A DNA stretch of 64,000 nucleotides from Flavobacteriaceae bacterium PS02338 (GCA_029959615.1 JASCOD010000009.1:1-64000), one strand, 5' to 3'. Counted from the first letter of the stretch, positions 52,081 to 61,442 are shown. Notes: generated by a model from the letters alone, not told the origin. Program-made: numbers and translations.

Positions 52081-52156
52081 TAGCGATTTCAATAATTAAT
52101 CAACCAATGAACTGATGAACTCAATTAATCAAATTAACTTTAACCTTAGTGTATAA

Positions 52157-52186
52157 TTGACAATAAGTAAAATTTAATTACATTTG
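52157..52186 (+). promoter_or_regulatory. Promoter of the class II aldolase gene
   Basis: TTG (52157-52159) and the exact -7 box TACATTTG (52179-52186) are 19 bp apart. This is the canonical Bacteroidota arrangement, 65 bp before the ATG. Confidence 0.8.
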
Positions 52187-52251
52187 TGAACGAACACTAG
52201 TTGTTAGATTAAATTTCCTAACTTCGAAACAATAATAAAACTAAATATAAA

Positions 52252-53331
52252 ATGAGTTTAAAAGGCTACAAAGGCGTAATTCATGGTGCTGCAGTACAAG
52301 AACTGTTTGAGCAGGCCAAAAAACATCAATTTGCACTTCCAGCAGTAAACGTAACAGGAACCAATACAATTAATGCGGTAATGGAAGCGGCAAAGGCGGT
52401 AAATTCGCCGGTAATTATTCAACTGTCTAACGGTGGTGCACAGTTTTATGCTGGTAAAACCTTAAATAACGATAACCTACATGCTTGTGTATTAGGGGCT
52501 GTTTCTGCTGCTAAACACGTGCATTTATTGGCAGAGCATTACGGTGTTGCAGTAATTTTACATACTGACCACGCTGCTAAAAAGTTATTACCTTGGATTG
52601 ATGGTTTGTTAGACCACGGTGAGAAATTCTTCGCTGAAACTGGTAAACCTTTGTTCTCATCGCACATGTTGGACCTTTCTGAGGAGCCAATTGAAGAAAA
52701 TATTGAAATTTCTGCCAAATACTTAGAGCGCATGAGCAAACTAGGTATGACTATCGAAATTGAGTTAGGTGTTACTGGTGGTGAGGAAGACGGTGTAGAT
52801 AACAGCGATGTAGATAGCTCTAAATTATATACGCAACCAAGTGAAGTGGCTTATGCTTACGAAGAATTAAGCAAAGTTAGCGATCAATTTACAGTTGCTG
52901 CTGCTTTTGGTAACGTGCATGGTGTTTATAAACCAGGTAACGTTAAATTGCAACCAATCATTTTGAAAAACTCTCAAGATTTTATCAAAGAAAAATATAG
53001 CTTAACCGCTGAAAAACCAATCAATTTCGTATTCCACGGTGGTTCTGGTTCTTCACAAGAAGAAATTAGAGAAGCAATTTCTTATGGAGCTATCAAAATG
53101 AACATAGATACAGACTTGCAATGGGCTTTCTGGGATGGTATTTTAGGCTTCTACAAAAAGAACGAAGCTTATTTACAAGGTCAGATCGGTAATCCTGAAG
53201 GTGATGATAAACCGAATAAGAAATTCTACGATCCACGTGTTTGGTTACGTAAATCAGAAGAGGCTTTTGTTGCTCGTTTGAAAGAAGCTTTCGAAGATTT
53301 GAATTGTATCAACGCAAATGATAAATTGTAA
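52252..53331 (+). CDS. fbaA: Class II fructose-bisphosphate aldolase
   Basis: The 359 residues follow the E. coli FbaA length class. HTDH (104-107) supplies the catalytic Asp and a zinc-binding His. Further zinc ligands come from EIELGVTGGEEDGVD and FGNVHGVYKPGNVKL. VFHGGSGSSQEEI binds the substrate phosphate. It cleaves fructose 1,6-bisphosphate to glyceraldehyde 3-phosphate and dihydroxyacetone phosphate in glycolysis and gluconeogenesis. A strong promoter and terminator flank the gene, and codon use looks like that of a highly expressed gene. Confidence 0.97.
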   Translation: MSLKGYKGVIHGAAVQELFEQAKKHQFALPAVNVTGTNTINAVMEAAKAVNSPVIIQLSNGGAQFYAGKTLNNDNLHACVLGAVSAAKHVHLLAEHYGVAVILHTDHAAKKLLPWIDGLLDHGEKFFAETGKPLFSSHMLDLSEEPIEENIEISAKYLERMSKLGMTIEIELGVTGGEEDGVDNSDVDSSKLYTQPSEVAYAYEELSKVSDQFTVAAAFGNVHGVYKPGNVKLQPIILKNSQDFIKEKYSLTAEKPINFVFHGGSGSSQEEIREAISYGAIKMNIDTDLQWAFWDGILGFYKKNEAYLQGQIGNPEGDDKPNKKFYDPRVWLRKSEEAFVARLKEAFEDLNCINANDKL

Positions 53332-53350
53332 AATTTAACATCAATATAGT

Positions 53351-53386
53351 AAAAGCCATTCCGAAATGCCGGGATGGCTTTTTTGT
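53351..53386 (+). terminator. Intrinsic terminator after the aldolase gene
   Basis: AAAAGCCATTCC (53351-53362) and GGGATGGCTTTT (53371-53382) form a 12-bp stem with one G-U pair and an 8-nt loop, followed by T residues. Confidence 0.92.
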
Positions 53387-53389
53387 TTT

Positions 53390-53472
53390 CCCGTCATTGC
53401 GAGGTACGAAGCAATCCTACAACTATGTTAATTATAAGGTATTAAGATTGCTTCGTGCCTCGCAATGACGGG
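53390..53472. repeat. REP-like palindrome with 27-bp arms
   Basis: The arms 53390-53416 and 53446-53472 are inverted copies with one mismatch in 27. The outer sequence is CCCGTCATTGCGAGG and the inner part GAAGCAATC. It lies between the convergent aldolase and LytTR genes and is the best-preserved member of its family in this window. Confidence 0.92.
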
Positions 53473-53481
53473 ACGGATAGG

Positions 53482-54177
53482 TTACAAATTCTTATTCGCA
53501 ATATGTTGCAACAGCATCTCTCTGTAACCTAAACCTATCGGGATTTCTTGTCCATCGATAATCAACTGTGTTTTTTGGATGGCATCAATTTTATTTAAAG
53601 CTACAATGTATGATTTATGCACCCGTATAAATTGCGTACTTTCTAATTTCTCTTCTAGTGCTTTCAGACCCATGCGGGTTACGATAGGTTTAGCTCGCAA
53701 AATGTGGATGCGTACATAATCCTTTAAACCTTCCACAAATGAAATTTCATTCAAATTTACGCGTACTAATGAGTAGTTGGCATTTACGAAAACGTAAGGC
53801 TCTTTCTGTTGCGTTTGTTGTTTATTCTGATGTCTTTCTAAAGCTTTATTGGTTGCTTTTAGCAACCTGTTAAATGGAACGGGTTTTAATAAATAATCGA
53901 CCACATCTAATTCAAAACTGTCTATGGCATACTCTTGGTAAGCTGTAACGAGAATAGTTAAAGGAGGCTTTTTTAAAGATTTTAATAAATCCAAGCCATT
54001 TAACGACGGCATATTGATATCTAAGAAGAGCAAATCTACCTGATGTTGTTCTAATAGTGAAGGCAGCAATAAAGGATTACGACAGGTAGCTACCACTGTT
54101 AAGTAAGGGATTTGTTTAAGGTTGTCCTCAAGCAATTCTAAAGCGGGTTTTTCGTCGTCAATAATGATACAGTTCAT
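53482..54177 (-). CDS. LytTR-family response regulator
   Basis: The 231 residues have a receiver domain (1-115) with acidic pair Asp7/Asp8, phospho-acceptor Asp53 in LLFLDINMPSLNG and VVDYLLKPVPF. A LytTR DNA-binding domain follows (about 128-228, with FVEGLKDYVRIHIL and FIRVHKSYIVALNKI). The start overlaps the sensor-kinase gene by 20 bp, so the two are translationally coupled. Output promoters are unknown; the operon itself is the first candidate. Confidence 0.96.
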   Translation of the reverse strand: MNCIIIDDEKPALELLEDNLKQIPYLTVVATCRNPLLLPSLLEQHQVDLLFLDINMPSLNGLDLLKSLKKPPLTILVTAYQEYAIDSFELDVVDYLLKPVPFNRLLKATNKALERHQNKQQTQQKEPYVFVNANYSLVRVNLNEISFVEGLKDYVRIHILRAKPIVTRMGLKALEEKLESTQFIRVHKSYIVALNKIDAIQKTQLIIDGQEIPIGLGYREMLLQHIANKNL

Positions 54178-55240
54178 CTACTAGGGAAATTTGCAGTAAG
54201 GCAATAAAATTATCGTTTTTCTTTTCGATACTAAAAAGGTGTCTGTTCGGATAAAGGAGTTCCAATCTTCGTTTTACATTGGTTAAACCGATACCACTTT
54301 CTTTTCCCGATGAAGTAGGCGTGGGCGATATTGAATTAATCACCATCGTCTTCAATCTTTGATCTTTCTCATCCAAGAAAATAGAGATATCGATATTCGG
54401 TTGTTCTATATTACCAATGCCATGCTTAAATGCATTTTCGATAAACGGAATAAGCAGCATCGGTTCTATCTGATAGTTAGAAAAATCTCCTATTAGCTGT
54501 AATTTAAGCTTCACATCGTCTTCATACCTCAGCATTTGTAGATCGATATAGCTTTTGACATAATCGATTTCTTCTGCCAAATTGATGGTTTTGCCATTAT
54601 TGCTATAAAGCATATAGCGCATCAATTGCGATAGGTTAATTAGCGAAGTTTCTAAATGTGCAGATTTTTTTCGTGCCATCGAAACCATCGTATTCAGAAT
54701 GTTGAAAATAAAATGAGGTTCAATTTGTGAGGAAAGGAAAGCTAATTCAGTTTTTAGTTGAATATTTTCTAACTCTTTAATGAGCTTTTCGCGTTTTACC
54801 CTATCTAAATATTGCTGATAACAAAAACCAGAGACAATTACCAATGAAAATGGTAGGATAGGCATCAAAAAGTTTGGTCGTGGTGGACGAGGCATTGCAT
54901 TAGTCATCGCTGGTAATGGACCCAAATCTCTTTGATGGATGAAATGATTTACGGTTAGGTAGACAAGTAGGCAGCCCAAAATGCAAAGGCTATAATTTAA
55001 AACTCCATTTTTACTATTTTTTAAAGGATAAATGAAATAATGATGGATGTAGAAAATAAAGATTAGCAGAATGTTGGTGCTGATGATATCAAATGTTCTG
55101 GCTTGTCTAAATTGTTTCGGCAAATGATCAAAACTGGAAAACAAAGGCATGCTGAGTACTACCATCCAAAATGCTAATGGTATCAATGCATAAAATATCT
55201 TAAACAGTCTTTGTTTCATTTCTGGTTTATTGCGATACAT
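54158..55240 (-). CDS. LytS-type membrane sensor histidine kinase
   Basis: The 360 residues have four predicted spans in the first 145, without a large extracytoplasmic sensor. A short linker leads to the His_kinase domain with phospho-accepting His176 in SQIEPHFIFNILNTM. The ATPase follows, with PMLLIPFIENAFKHG and GIGLTNVKRRLELLYP. The upstream ATG (55240) overlaps the DUF4249 gene by 14 bp; an alternative ATG at residue 8 would remove that overlap. It pairs with the LytTR regulator encoded next. The lack of a sensor domain suggests sensing within the membrane or through partner proteins. Confidence 0.95.
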   Translation of the reverse strand: MYRNKPEMKQRLFKIFYALIPLAFWMVVLSMPLFSSFDHLPKQFRQARTFDIISTNILLIFIFYIHHYFIYPLKNSKNGVLNYSLCILGCLLVYLTVNHFIHQRDLGPLPAMTNAMPRPPRPNFLMPILPFSLVIVSGFCYQQYLDRVKREKLIKELENIQLKTELAFLSSQIEPHFIFNILNTMVSMARKKSAHLETSLINLSQLMRYMLYSNNGKTINLAEEIDYVKSYIDLQMLRYEDDVKLKLQLIGDFSNYQIEPMLLIPFIENAFKHGIGNIEQPNIDISIFLDEKDQRLKTMVINSISPTPTSSGKESGIGLTNVKRRLELLYPNRHLFSIEKKNDNFIALLQISLVDELYHY

Positions 55241-56054
55241 TGATTTTCAATGTATCAGCTCTTAGTCCTGTAAAAATACCCAAACCATTGGTAACATTAG
55301 TAGCTGGATTTGTTAAATTAAGTGAACTGGAATTATTGTTTGCTGTTAAGGCATCGTAATACTCTTTGTTGATATGAAACAGCAGTACATTATGGCTGCC
55401 AAAATAGCTGAAATTCTCTTCAGAGGTATTGAAAGTGTTAGCTTGCCCTACGATATTTTCAGAATTTACAGAATAGTTGTTTCCCGGTCTGCGGGTAGCT
55501 AGTTTAATTGGAACAGCTTCGGTGCATTGAACAGAAATCAAGTAATAATCGTTTGAGTTAATGTTGGTCCAATTAAATTGGATGGGGATAAAAGACTCTG
55601 GTGTGGTGCCAAAACTAAAAGTAGGCACTACTTGCTCCGTACCCGAAGCAATGAAGTTTTTAGGCTTTGATGGAATGGTAGTGATAGCCGAAATCTGTTT
55701 GGATAAACAAACAAAATTTAAGGTGTAAGTGCCATTTTCTTTTACGAATGAGCCATCTGCATATTTATAAATGCCATCTTCGGTTTCCGTAAGGTTAACT
55801 GTACTACCTCCGCTGGTAATTTTTAACTGTAAGTCTTTGATAGGGTAACCGTAGGAGATGGTATCTTCCAAATATTTCTGGTAATATACCTTTATGGTGA
55901 TTGATTGCCCTGGAACGAGATAACCTTCTACTACTGGTCGCTCGTAATCCGCTGTGACATCTCCCTTTTTGCAGGCTAAAATGCTCATGGTAAATAGGAG
56001 AATGACAAATGTCAGTTTCTTGATTTGCTTGAAGTGGGTATATGTTATTTCCAT
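55227..56054 (-). CDS. DUF4249 lipoprotein
   Basis: The 275 residues begin with a lipoprotein signal (lipobox SILAC, Cys about 28). The beta-sandwich body typical of DUF4249 follows: RPVVEGYLVPGQSITIKVYY, then LTETEDGIYKYADGSFVKEN and IQFNWTNINSNDYYLISVQC. DUF4249 proteins are nearly always encoded directly after a TonB-dependent receptor, as here (10-bp overlap). They are thought to assist the receptor at the cell surface. The start is secure because no other Met precedes the signal peptide core. Confidence 0.92.
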   Translation of the reverse strand: MEITYTHFKQIKKLTFVILLFTMSILACKKGDVTADYERPVVEGYLVPGQSITIKVYYQKYLEDTISYGYPIKDLQLKITSGGSTVNLTETEDGIYKYADGSFVKENGTYTLNFVCLSKQISAITTIPSKPKNFIASGTEQVVPTFSFGTTPESFIPIQFNWTNINSNDYYLISVQCTEAVPIKLATRRPGNNYSVNSENIVGQANTFNTSEENFSYFGSHNVLLFHINKEYYDALTANNNSSSLNLTNPATNVTNGLGIFTGLRADTLKINVSQ

Positions 56055-58870
56055 TTGATACTTAAGGTTAAATTAGGTGTAAGGCCTAAATAATTTACAT
56101 TAGAAGTAATTACTTGATTGTTGACTACATAGTATTGCTGATACCAGTTGTTTGCTCTATTGTAAGCGTTAAATACCGAGAACCCAATGCTTCCCACTTT
56201 TCTGCTATCTATTTTAATTAAATCGTAGGTAGCAGATAGATCTAGACGGTGGTAAGACGGTAATCTCAAACTATTCTTATCGCTAATTACTAAAAACGTT
56301 CTTCTATTACCGCTATAGTTATCTATGGAGTAAGTGCTTAATGGAGCAGTATATGGTTTGCCGGTAGCAAAAATCCAAGTAGCTGCAAATGACCAACGGC
56401 CGTAACGGTAAAGATTTACAGATTTGAATTCATGACCTGTATCATGACTGGCAGGGAATTCACCGCCATAAGCATCGAATTTGTTGATGGCTTCACTTAA
56501 CGTGTAACTGATCCAACCAGTATATCTCCCCTTGGTTTTTTGAACTAGAAACTCAATTCCTCTGGTATATCCGGTACCAGTATAGAAATGTTCTTCTAGC
56601 GTACCCCCTCGTCTACGATCACCTACAATACGTTGTGAATATTCGGTTAAATTGTCCAGTTTTTTGTAATAGCCTTCCACATCGAATAAGAATTGATCGG
56701 CTTCATAGCTGGCACCTAAAATAAAGTGGTTAGCACTGCTCACTGGTATGGAAGATCCATTGGCTAACACCCAAAAATCACGGCTTCCTGCTAAGATATC
56801 TTCTCTAACTACTCTATTGGTAAACTGATAAAACCTGCCTGTAGAACCTTTTAACGTAAGTTTTTCGTTCACTAGATAAGAAGCAGATAAACGTGGTTCG
56901 AAATAAGGTTTACTTGTTTGGCTATAGAAGGTAGCCCTTACGCCTGGTTTAATCTGCAACTTTTCCAAAGGATTAAGTTCCAGTTCTGCATAGGCTCCAG
57001 CAACTAATGCCTTTGCACGTTGGTCTATCAAACTGCTGGTGTCGCTTTCACTATAATCGTAAGTTACATCTTGATAAGAGGCAAAGCCACCATATAAAAA
57101 TTTAGTATTTCCTTTAATTTGAGTTTCCCAATCTGATTTTAAACTGAAGTCGCTCAGTTTGTTCTTTTCAAAAGTACCAATACGATTTTCTGTTTCGTTG
57201 CCAGCAGTATCTGTTAAGGTAATTAAATTGCTGTTATCACGTTCGCTATGGTAAGTAGAGAAGCTCATTAAAGTATTGGAATAAGTCTTGGCATTCCATC
57301 TTCTCGACCATTTTAAGCTCGACCCTAAGTTACCATAATTGGTTTTATCTGTATTGGTGATACCGCCGCCATTGCTCGATATAAAAGAGGGAACTTCGAT
57401 GGTTTTACTGTTGTCTAGGTTGTCATTGCCTTGATATAAACTCCAAGAAAATCGATTTTTATCATCTGGAGCGTACGTGTATTTGGCATTTAGGTCATAG
57501 AAGGCAGATGCAGGAGTGGAAACGTTTTGCTCAAAGCCACCTCCACCCGGACCTCCACCTGGTCTACTGCCCATACCGGCTGCACCACCACCAGTGGTTA
57601 CTGTGGTAGACGAATTAAACTTGTTGAATATTTTGTTGTACAATGGACCTTCATAAGAACGACGGTAGGTGAGAAGTATCGACGATTTTTTATTTATTGG
57701 TCGCTCATAATATAAGTTGGCACTTAACAAACTGATATCGCCACCTATGTTGGTTTCGTTGCTGTTACCTTCTTTACCTACAATATCGGTTACACTTGAT
57801 AGCCTACCACCAAATTTAGACGAAAACCCGCCTTTGTACATCGTGACGTCTTTTACGCTATTGGCGTTAAAAGCACTAAAAAAACCATAAAGGTGATCTA
57901 CTTGATAGACAGTAAAGCCATCGAACAGTACCAAATTTTGATCTGGTGTACCGCCGCGTACATAAGCTCCGGAAGAAGATTCGTTACTAGCACTGATTCC
58001 AGGCATCAATTGAAAGGAGCGCAAGATATCTCGTTCACCCACGTTAGGTAGCTCGTCTAGTTTAGAAGGACTGAGCTGTAAAACGCTTATTTTTCTTTTG
58101 TCAAGGTTCATCAACGATTCGCCTTTTTTGCCAGTAATGGTAACTTCGCTTAGCGATTTGATCGAAGTAAATAAACCTATAGTGACTGAATTTTTGATGT
58201 TTTGGCTATTGAGATAATAGGTTTCGGGTACATAGCCTACATAGTTGATGAGTAATTTGCAAGTGTCGGCTGGAACTTTGAAGAGTGTAAAATAACCATC
58301 TGCATTTGTAGTGGTACTGAGATTGGTATTGACAACTCTAACCATTGCCGAAGGAAGTGATTCGCCACTAACCTGATCAATAATCCGTCCGCTCAAAGTA
58401 AAAGGTTCAAAGGTTTTTATTTCAGTTGGCTTCTCGATAACCAGCTCCCTTTGAACCATTATACTACTGTTGTTATTTTGGGGTTTCAGGCTTTCTTTGG
58501 GCGAATAAGCTAGATTAGGATCTTTCTCATATCTCATCTTCTTTAATCTGGGTAAATCTTCAATAGATTTAATGAGGTAAATTGCTTGATCTGATTCGAC
58601 CCAATAGTGCAAGTTGTTAGCTCTACATATCAAAGCCAAAATATCCTTTACAGAATCATTATTAAACTGTTCGGTAACCTGAAGAGGGGATATCATTTGT
58701 CTGTCGTAGATAAACTTGATATTGCCTTTTTTAGCTAAGGTATCTAACATTTCCTCGAAAGGAAGTGTATAAAAGCCATCTAATACTGCCGTAGATTTAA
58801 GTGCTCTTTGTGCTTTTCCTTGAAGAATTATCATCATCAGAAAAAAGAGAATAAGTAGTATTCGTTTCAT
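56045..58870 (-). CDS. TonB-dependent receptor with STN and carboxypeptidase-like domains
   Basis: The 941 residues have a signal peptide (1-20) and an STN domain (about 25-115: YTLPFEEMLDTLAKKGNIKF). A CarboxypepD_reg domain follows (about 150-235: GRIIDQVSGESLPSAMVRV), then the plug (about 255-375: GAYVRGGTPDQNLVLFDGF) and a 22-strand barrel. STN domains signal to FecR-type anti-sigma factors, yet no fecR or ECF sigma gene is adjacent; a LytS/LytTR pair is instead. A Gly-rich loop (GGGPGGGG) is predicted to be surface-exposed. The substrate is unknown. Confidence 0.94.
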   Translation of the reverse strand: MKRILLILFFLMMIILQGKAQRALKSTAVLDGFYTLPFEEMLDTLAKKGNIKFIYDRQMISPLQVTEQFNNDSVKDILALICRANNLHYWVESDQAIYLIKSIEDLPRLKKMRYEKDPNLAYSPKESLKPQNNNSSIMVQRELVIEKPTEIKTFEPFTLSGRIIDQVSGESLPSAMVRVVNTNLSTTTNADGYFTLFKVPADTCKLLINYVGYVPETYYLNSQNIKNSVTIGLFTSIKSLSEVTITGKKGESLMNLDKRKISVLQLSPSKLDELPNVGERDILRSFQLMPGISASNESSSGAYVRGGTPDQNLVLFDGFTVYQVDHLYGFFSAFNANSVKDVTMYKGGFSSKFGGRLSSVTDIVGKEGNSNETNIGGDISLLSANLYYERPINKKSSILLTYRRSYEGPLYNKIFNKFNSSTTVTTGGGAAGMGSRPGGGPGGGGFEQNVSTPASAFYDLNAKYTYAPDDKNRFSWSLYQGNDNLDNSKTIEVPSFISSNGGGITNTDKTNYGNLGSSLKWSRRWNAKTYSNTLMSFSTYHSERDNSNLITLTDTAGNETENRIGTFEKNKLSDFSLKSDWETQIKGNTKFLYGGFASYQDVTYDYSESDTSSLIDQRAKALVAGAYAELELNPLEKLQIKPGVRATFYSQTSKPYFEPRLSASYLVNEKLTLKGSTGRFYQFTNRVVREDILAGSRDFWVLANGSSIPVSSANHFILGASYEADQFLFDVEGYYKKLDNLTEYSQRIVGDRRRGGTLEEHFYTGTGYTRGIEFLVQKTKGRYTGWISYTLSEAINKFDAYGGEFPASHDTGHEFKSVNLYRYGRWSFAATWIFATGKPYTAPLSTYSIDNYSGNRRTFLVISDKNSLRLPSYHRLDLSATYDLIKIDSRKVGSIGFSVFNAYNRANNWYQQYYVVNNQVITSNVNYLGLTPNLTLSIKWK

Positions 58871-59024
58871 AGGAAGCGAATTTTGTAAATACTCATGTTA
58901 ACAAATGTTAATTGCGACCAACGCAGTTGATTTAGAGATGAAACTTGAAAAAGTGTCGTAAAAGTTGATCGAGAGGAATAAATTATAATCACTAAATTGG
59001 AGCTATAAAATAAAACAGATTAAC

Positions 59025-59507
59025 ATGAGCGAAAAAAATAAAATCAGCTTATTTGAACGATTTTCAAACGCTGCTACAAAGTTTACCGGAAGTTCTCCTG
59101 CTTTTATAGCTGCAGTGGCTATCGTAGTCATTTGGGCGGTTTCGGGTCCAATATTTAATTACTCGGAGACGTGGCAGTTGGTAATTAATACTGGAACGAC
59201 GATTATTACGTTTTTGATGGTTTTCCTAATTCAAAAAGCTCAGAATAAAGATGGGAAAGCTATTCAGCTGAAGTTAAATGAACTGATTGCTTCTCACGAG
59301 AAAGCGAGTAATAGAATGGTAGATATAGAGGATTTAACAGAGGAGGAATTGGATCAATTCCATAAGTTTTATGCTACTTTGGCTAAATTGGCAGAAGATG
59401 ATGCCGACATTCACAAATCCCACTCCATTGATGTGGCCAAGAAGTTACATCATCAAAAGATGATTAAAATGATAAAGGAAGTAGTGAATGGAGGGAAGGA
59501 AGATTGA
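59025..59507 (+). CDS. Low-affinity iron permease family protein
   Basis: The 160 residues start with FERFSNAATKFTGSSPAFIA and have two spans (FIAAVAIVVIWAVSGPIF; LVINTGTTIITFLMVFLIQK). The cytoplasmic segment NKDGKAIQLKLNELIASH follows. These blocks define the low-affinity iron permease (Fet4-like) family found in many bacteria, although Fe transport by the short bacterial forms has not been shown well. It is a single gene. The C-terminal 50 residues form an acidic helix. Confidence 0.9.
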   Translation: MSEKNKISLFERFSNAATKFTGSSPAFIAAVAIVVIWAVSGPIFNYSETWQLVINTGTTIITFLMVFLIQKAQNKDGKAIQLKLNELIASHEKASNRMVDIEDLTEEELDQFHKFYATLAKLAEDDADIHKSHSIDVAKKLHHQKMIKMIKEVVNGGKED

Positions 59508-59599
59508 GTTAGTTACAGATATACAGATTGTAGATAGCTCCGTTATTCCTACGCATGGCGTAATCTTAAAGCACAATTAAGATAAACTATTGCATTACG

Positions 59600-59620
59600 A
59601 TACCCAATCGAGTTGGGTAT
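59600..59620. repeat. Short hairpin ATACCCAA/TTGGGTAT
   Basis: TACCCAA and TTGGGTA face each other across the loop TCGAG. The same arms occur in inverse order at 14572-14588. There is no T run. Confidence 0.5.
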
Positions 59621-59655
59621 GACGCGTCGATGAATGGTAAATCAAATTCCATTAA

Positions 59656-60576
59656 TTAACTAACAAGCTCAAAATCCTCTGCTATTAACTCCTTGCTAAC
59701 CGCTGCTCCAGCCATATTTCCACCATAGACAGCATTAGCTACAGAGCGCATCATATTTGTGGTATCTCCGGCGGCAAACACACCGTCTACAGATGTTTTT
59801 TGCATCATGTCTACTTTCAATATCCCCATTTCTGTGATTTCGCAACCCAAGCTTTTTGGGATATCACTATGCTGAGTAAATGGTATTTTAGCGTATAGCG
59901 CATCCAATTTATGAGTACTTCCATCTGAGAACGCTAATTCTTGGATTTGCCCTTTTTGATGTATAATTTTTACGATTTCCTTTTCTATGATATTGATATT
60001 TTTATCTGCTAAAGCTTGAGTTTGCGTTGCACTTAATGTCGATTTACCATTGGTGTATATCGTAAGCTCTTTTGTCCAATTCCAAAGCAATTTGCCAAAT
60101 TCATAAGCCATATCGCCATTGGCAAATAGACCCGTTTTCTGATTTCGAACTTCATAGCCATGACAGTAAGGGCAGTGGATCACACTAATGCCCCAGCATT
60201 CGGCAAAGCCTTCTATATTGGGTATTTGATCTTTGACACCCGTGCCGAAAATCAGTTTTTTCGCTTCGAATATTTCTCCATTTTGTGTCGTGATTTCAAA
60301 GTCTTTATCTATTTTCACTCCTTTTATTGCAATATCATTGACAAAACTGATGGTATCATAATTTGAAACTTGTGACTTCGCTAGATCTGAAATTTCTTTT
60401 GGTGCTTTGCCATCCTGTGTAAGGAAATTATGTGAATGTGGCGTTTGTTTATTGCAAGGATTACCACCGTCAATTACTAAAACCTTTCTTAAAGCTCTGC
60501 CTAAAGCCATTGCGGCAGATAAACCAGCGTAGCTACCACCTATAATAATGACGTCGAATTCTTTTGAAATTGCCAT
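59656..60576 (-). CDS. Thioredoxin-reductase-like FAD/NAD(P) oxidoreductase
   Basis: The 306 residues have the FAD motif VIIIGGSYAGLSAAMALGRA (9-28). A redox pair CPYC lies in HCPYCHGYEVRNQ (near 134-146), where true thioredoxin reductases have CATCDG. The C-terminal FAD motif is VDGVFAAGDTTNMMRS. The CPYCHGYE form is common in small thioredoxin-reductase-like proteins of Gram-negative bacteria, whose partner is often unknown. It has its own promoter. Function as a disulfide reductase is likely but unproven. Confidence 0.9.
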   Translation of the reverse strand: MAISKEFDVIIIGGSYAGLSAAMALGRALRKVLVIDGGNPCNKQTPHSHNFLTQDGKAPKEISDLAKSQVSNYDTISFVNDIAIKGVKIDKDFEITTQNGEIFEAKKLIFGTGVKDQIPNIEGFAECWGISVIHCPYCHGYEVRNQKTGLFANGDMAYEFGKLLWNWTKELTIYTNGKSTLSATQTQALADKNINIIEKEIVKIIHQKGQIQELAFSDGSTHKLDALYAKIPFTQHSDIPKSLGCEITEMGILKVDMMQKTSVDGVFAAGDTTNMMRSVANAVYGGNMAGAAVSKELIAEDFELVS

Positions 60577-60597
60577 ATTTTGTTCAATCGTTATGAA

Positions 60598-60626
60598 CGA
60601 AAGTACAAAATATTTAATTAATGCAA
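60598..60626 (-). promoter_or_regulatory. Promoter of the TrxR-like gene
   Basis: On the minus strand TTG (60624-60626) and TACTTTCG (60598-60605) are 18 bp apart. The -7 box matches at seven of eight positions and is 21 bp from the start codon. Confidence 0.5.
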
Positions 60627-60662
60627 TAGTGTTGCGTTTTTAATTTCAAAAGAATGACAAAC

Positions 60663-61286
60663 TTATGCTTCGTTCATCAATTTTTGGAATGTATCTACAA
60701 ATTGCCCAACGTGGTAGCCATCGGCTAAACCGTGGTGAATGTGGATAGAAACTGCCATCGTTTTAGCGCCTTCTTTTTCTGTTAATTTACCGAATGATAT
60801 TTTTGGAGCACTATCTGGAAAAGTGAAGCTGCGGGCGTGAGACAGCGAAGTGAAATCTATCCAGGGAATAGCAGAGAAATGGATTTCACTGGCACCAGGT
60901 TTTGATGGTGTTAGTCCCTCTGTGTTTTGTACTTCTTCTATCGCTTTTTGTGCATTGGCAATGAAAATGCTTTCGTCTGTATTGTAATCGAAGTAGCCAA
61001 AACCAAAAGTGCCATTTGGTCGGTTAATGGTTGTAGAGACACTTGCTTCTTCATGAATGATCACTTCGTTATCTAAAATGCGGTAACGGAATTCTTCGAT
61101 GGTATTTGCTGCTTTTAGTGCTCTGTATAGGTAATGCAAAAAGAAGGATTTCTGGTCTGCTTTGGCATTGGTGTAGGCTTTAGTGCAGTCGATATTGACT
61201 ACTACGCCAAAAAAGGGTTCTTCAAATTGACGGAAGAGTTTAAAATGGTCTCTTCTTTTCCATGTTTCTATGTTGATTTTTTTCAT
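60663..61286 (-). CDS. CatA-like (chloramphenicol acetyltransferase fold) acetyltransferase
   Basis: The 207 residues match the trimeric CAT family: WKRRDHFKLFRQFEEPFFGV at the N-terminus, FSAIPWIDFTSLSHAR in the middle and the active-site block HIHHGLADGYHVGQF (about 182-196) with the catalytic histidine. The enzymes transfer acetyl from acetyl-CoA to a hydroxyl group. The gene is chromosomal, in ordinary context with no mobile-element signs, so a native housekeeping role is as likely as antibiotic resistance. Confidence 0.88.
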   Translation of the reverse strand: MKKINIETWKRRDHFKLFRQFEEPFFGVVVNIDCTKAYTNAKADQKSFFLHYLYRALKAANTIEEFRYRILDNEVIIHEEASVSTTINRPNGTFGFGYFDYNTDESIFIANAQKAIEEVQNTEGLTPSKPGASEIHFSAIPWIDFTSLSHARSFTFPDSAPKISFGKLTEKEGAKTMAVSIHIHHGLADGYHVGQFVDTFQKLMNEA

Positions 61287-61337
61287 TTGTGTATGATTTT
61301 ATTTTGGCAGATTAGTGGCGTTTCTCTTTTTTTATTA

Positions 61338-61411
61338 GAGATTGCTTCGTCATGCTTCCTCGCAAAGACGGTAATATTTGCGTCATTGCGAGCTGTGCGA
61401 AGCAATCTTTT
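61338..61411. repeat. REP-like palindrome, inverted arrangement
   Basis: AGATTGCTTCGTCATGCTTC at 61338 comes first and GCGTCATTGCGAGCTGTGCG near 61380 second. The order of arms is thus reversed relative to 53390-53472, with a 9-nt spacer between the inner ends. Both adjacent genes are on the minus strand. Confidence 0.82.
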
Positions 61412-61442
61412 CTACAATGATTCGTGCATCTTTGGCTAAAAA

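Noticed and set aside
53390..53472. Intrinsic terminator
   Set aside because: The 27-bp arms lack a T run and recur elsewhere as a repeat family; the real terminator of the aldolase gene is at 53351-53386.
60663..61286. Acquired chloramphenicol-resistance gene
   Set aside because: The fold and active site match CAT, but there are no flanking mobile elements and the composition matches the neighbours; family members also have other substrates.
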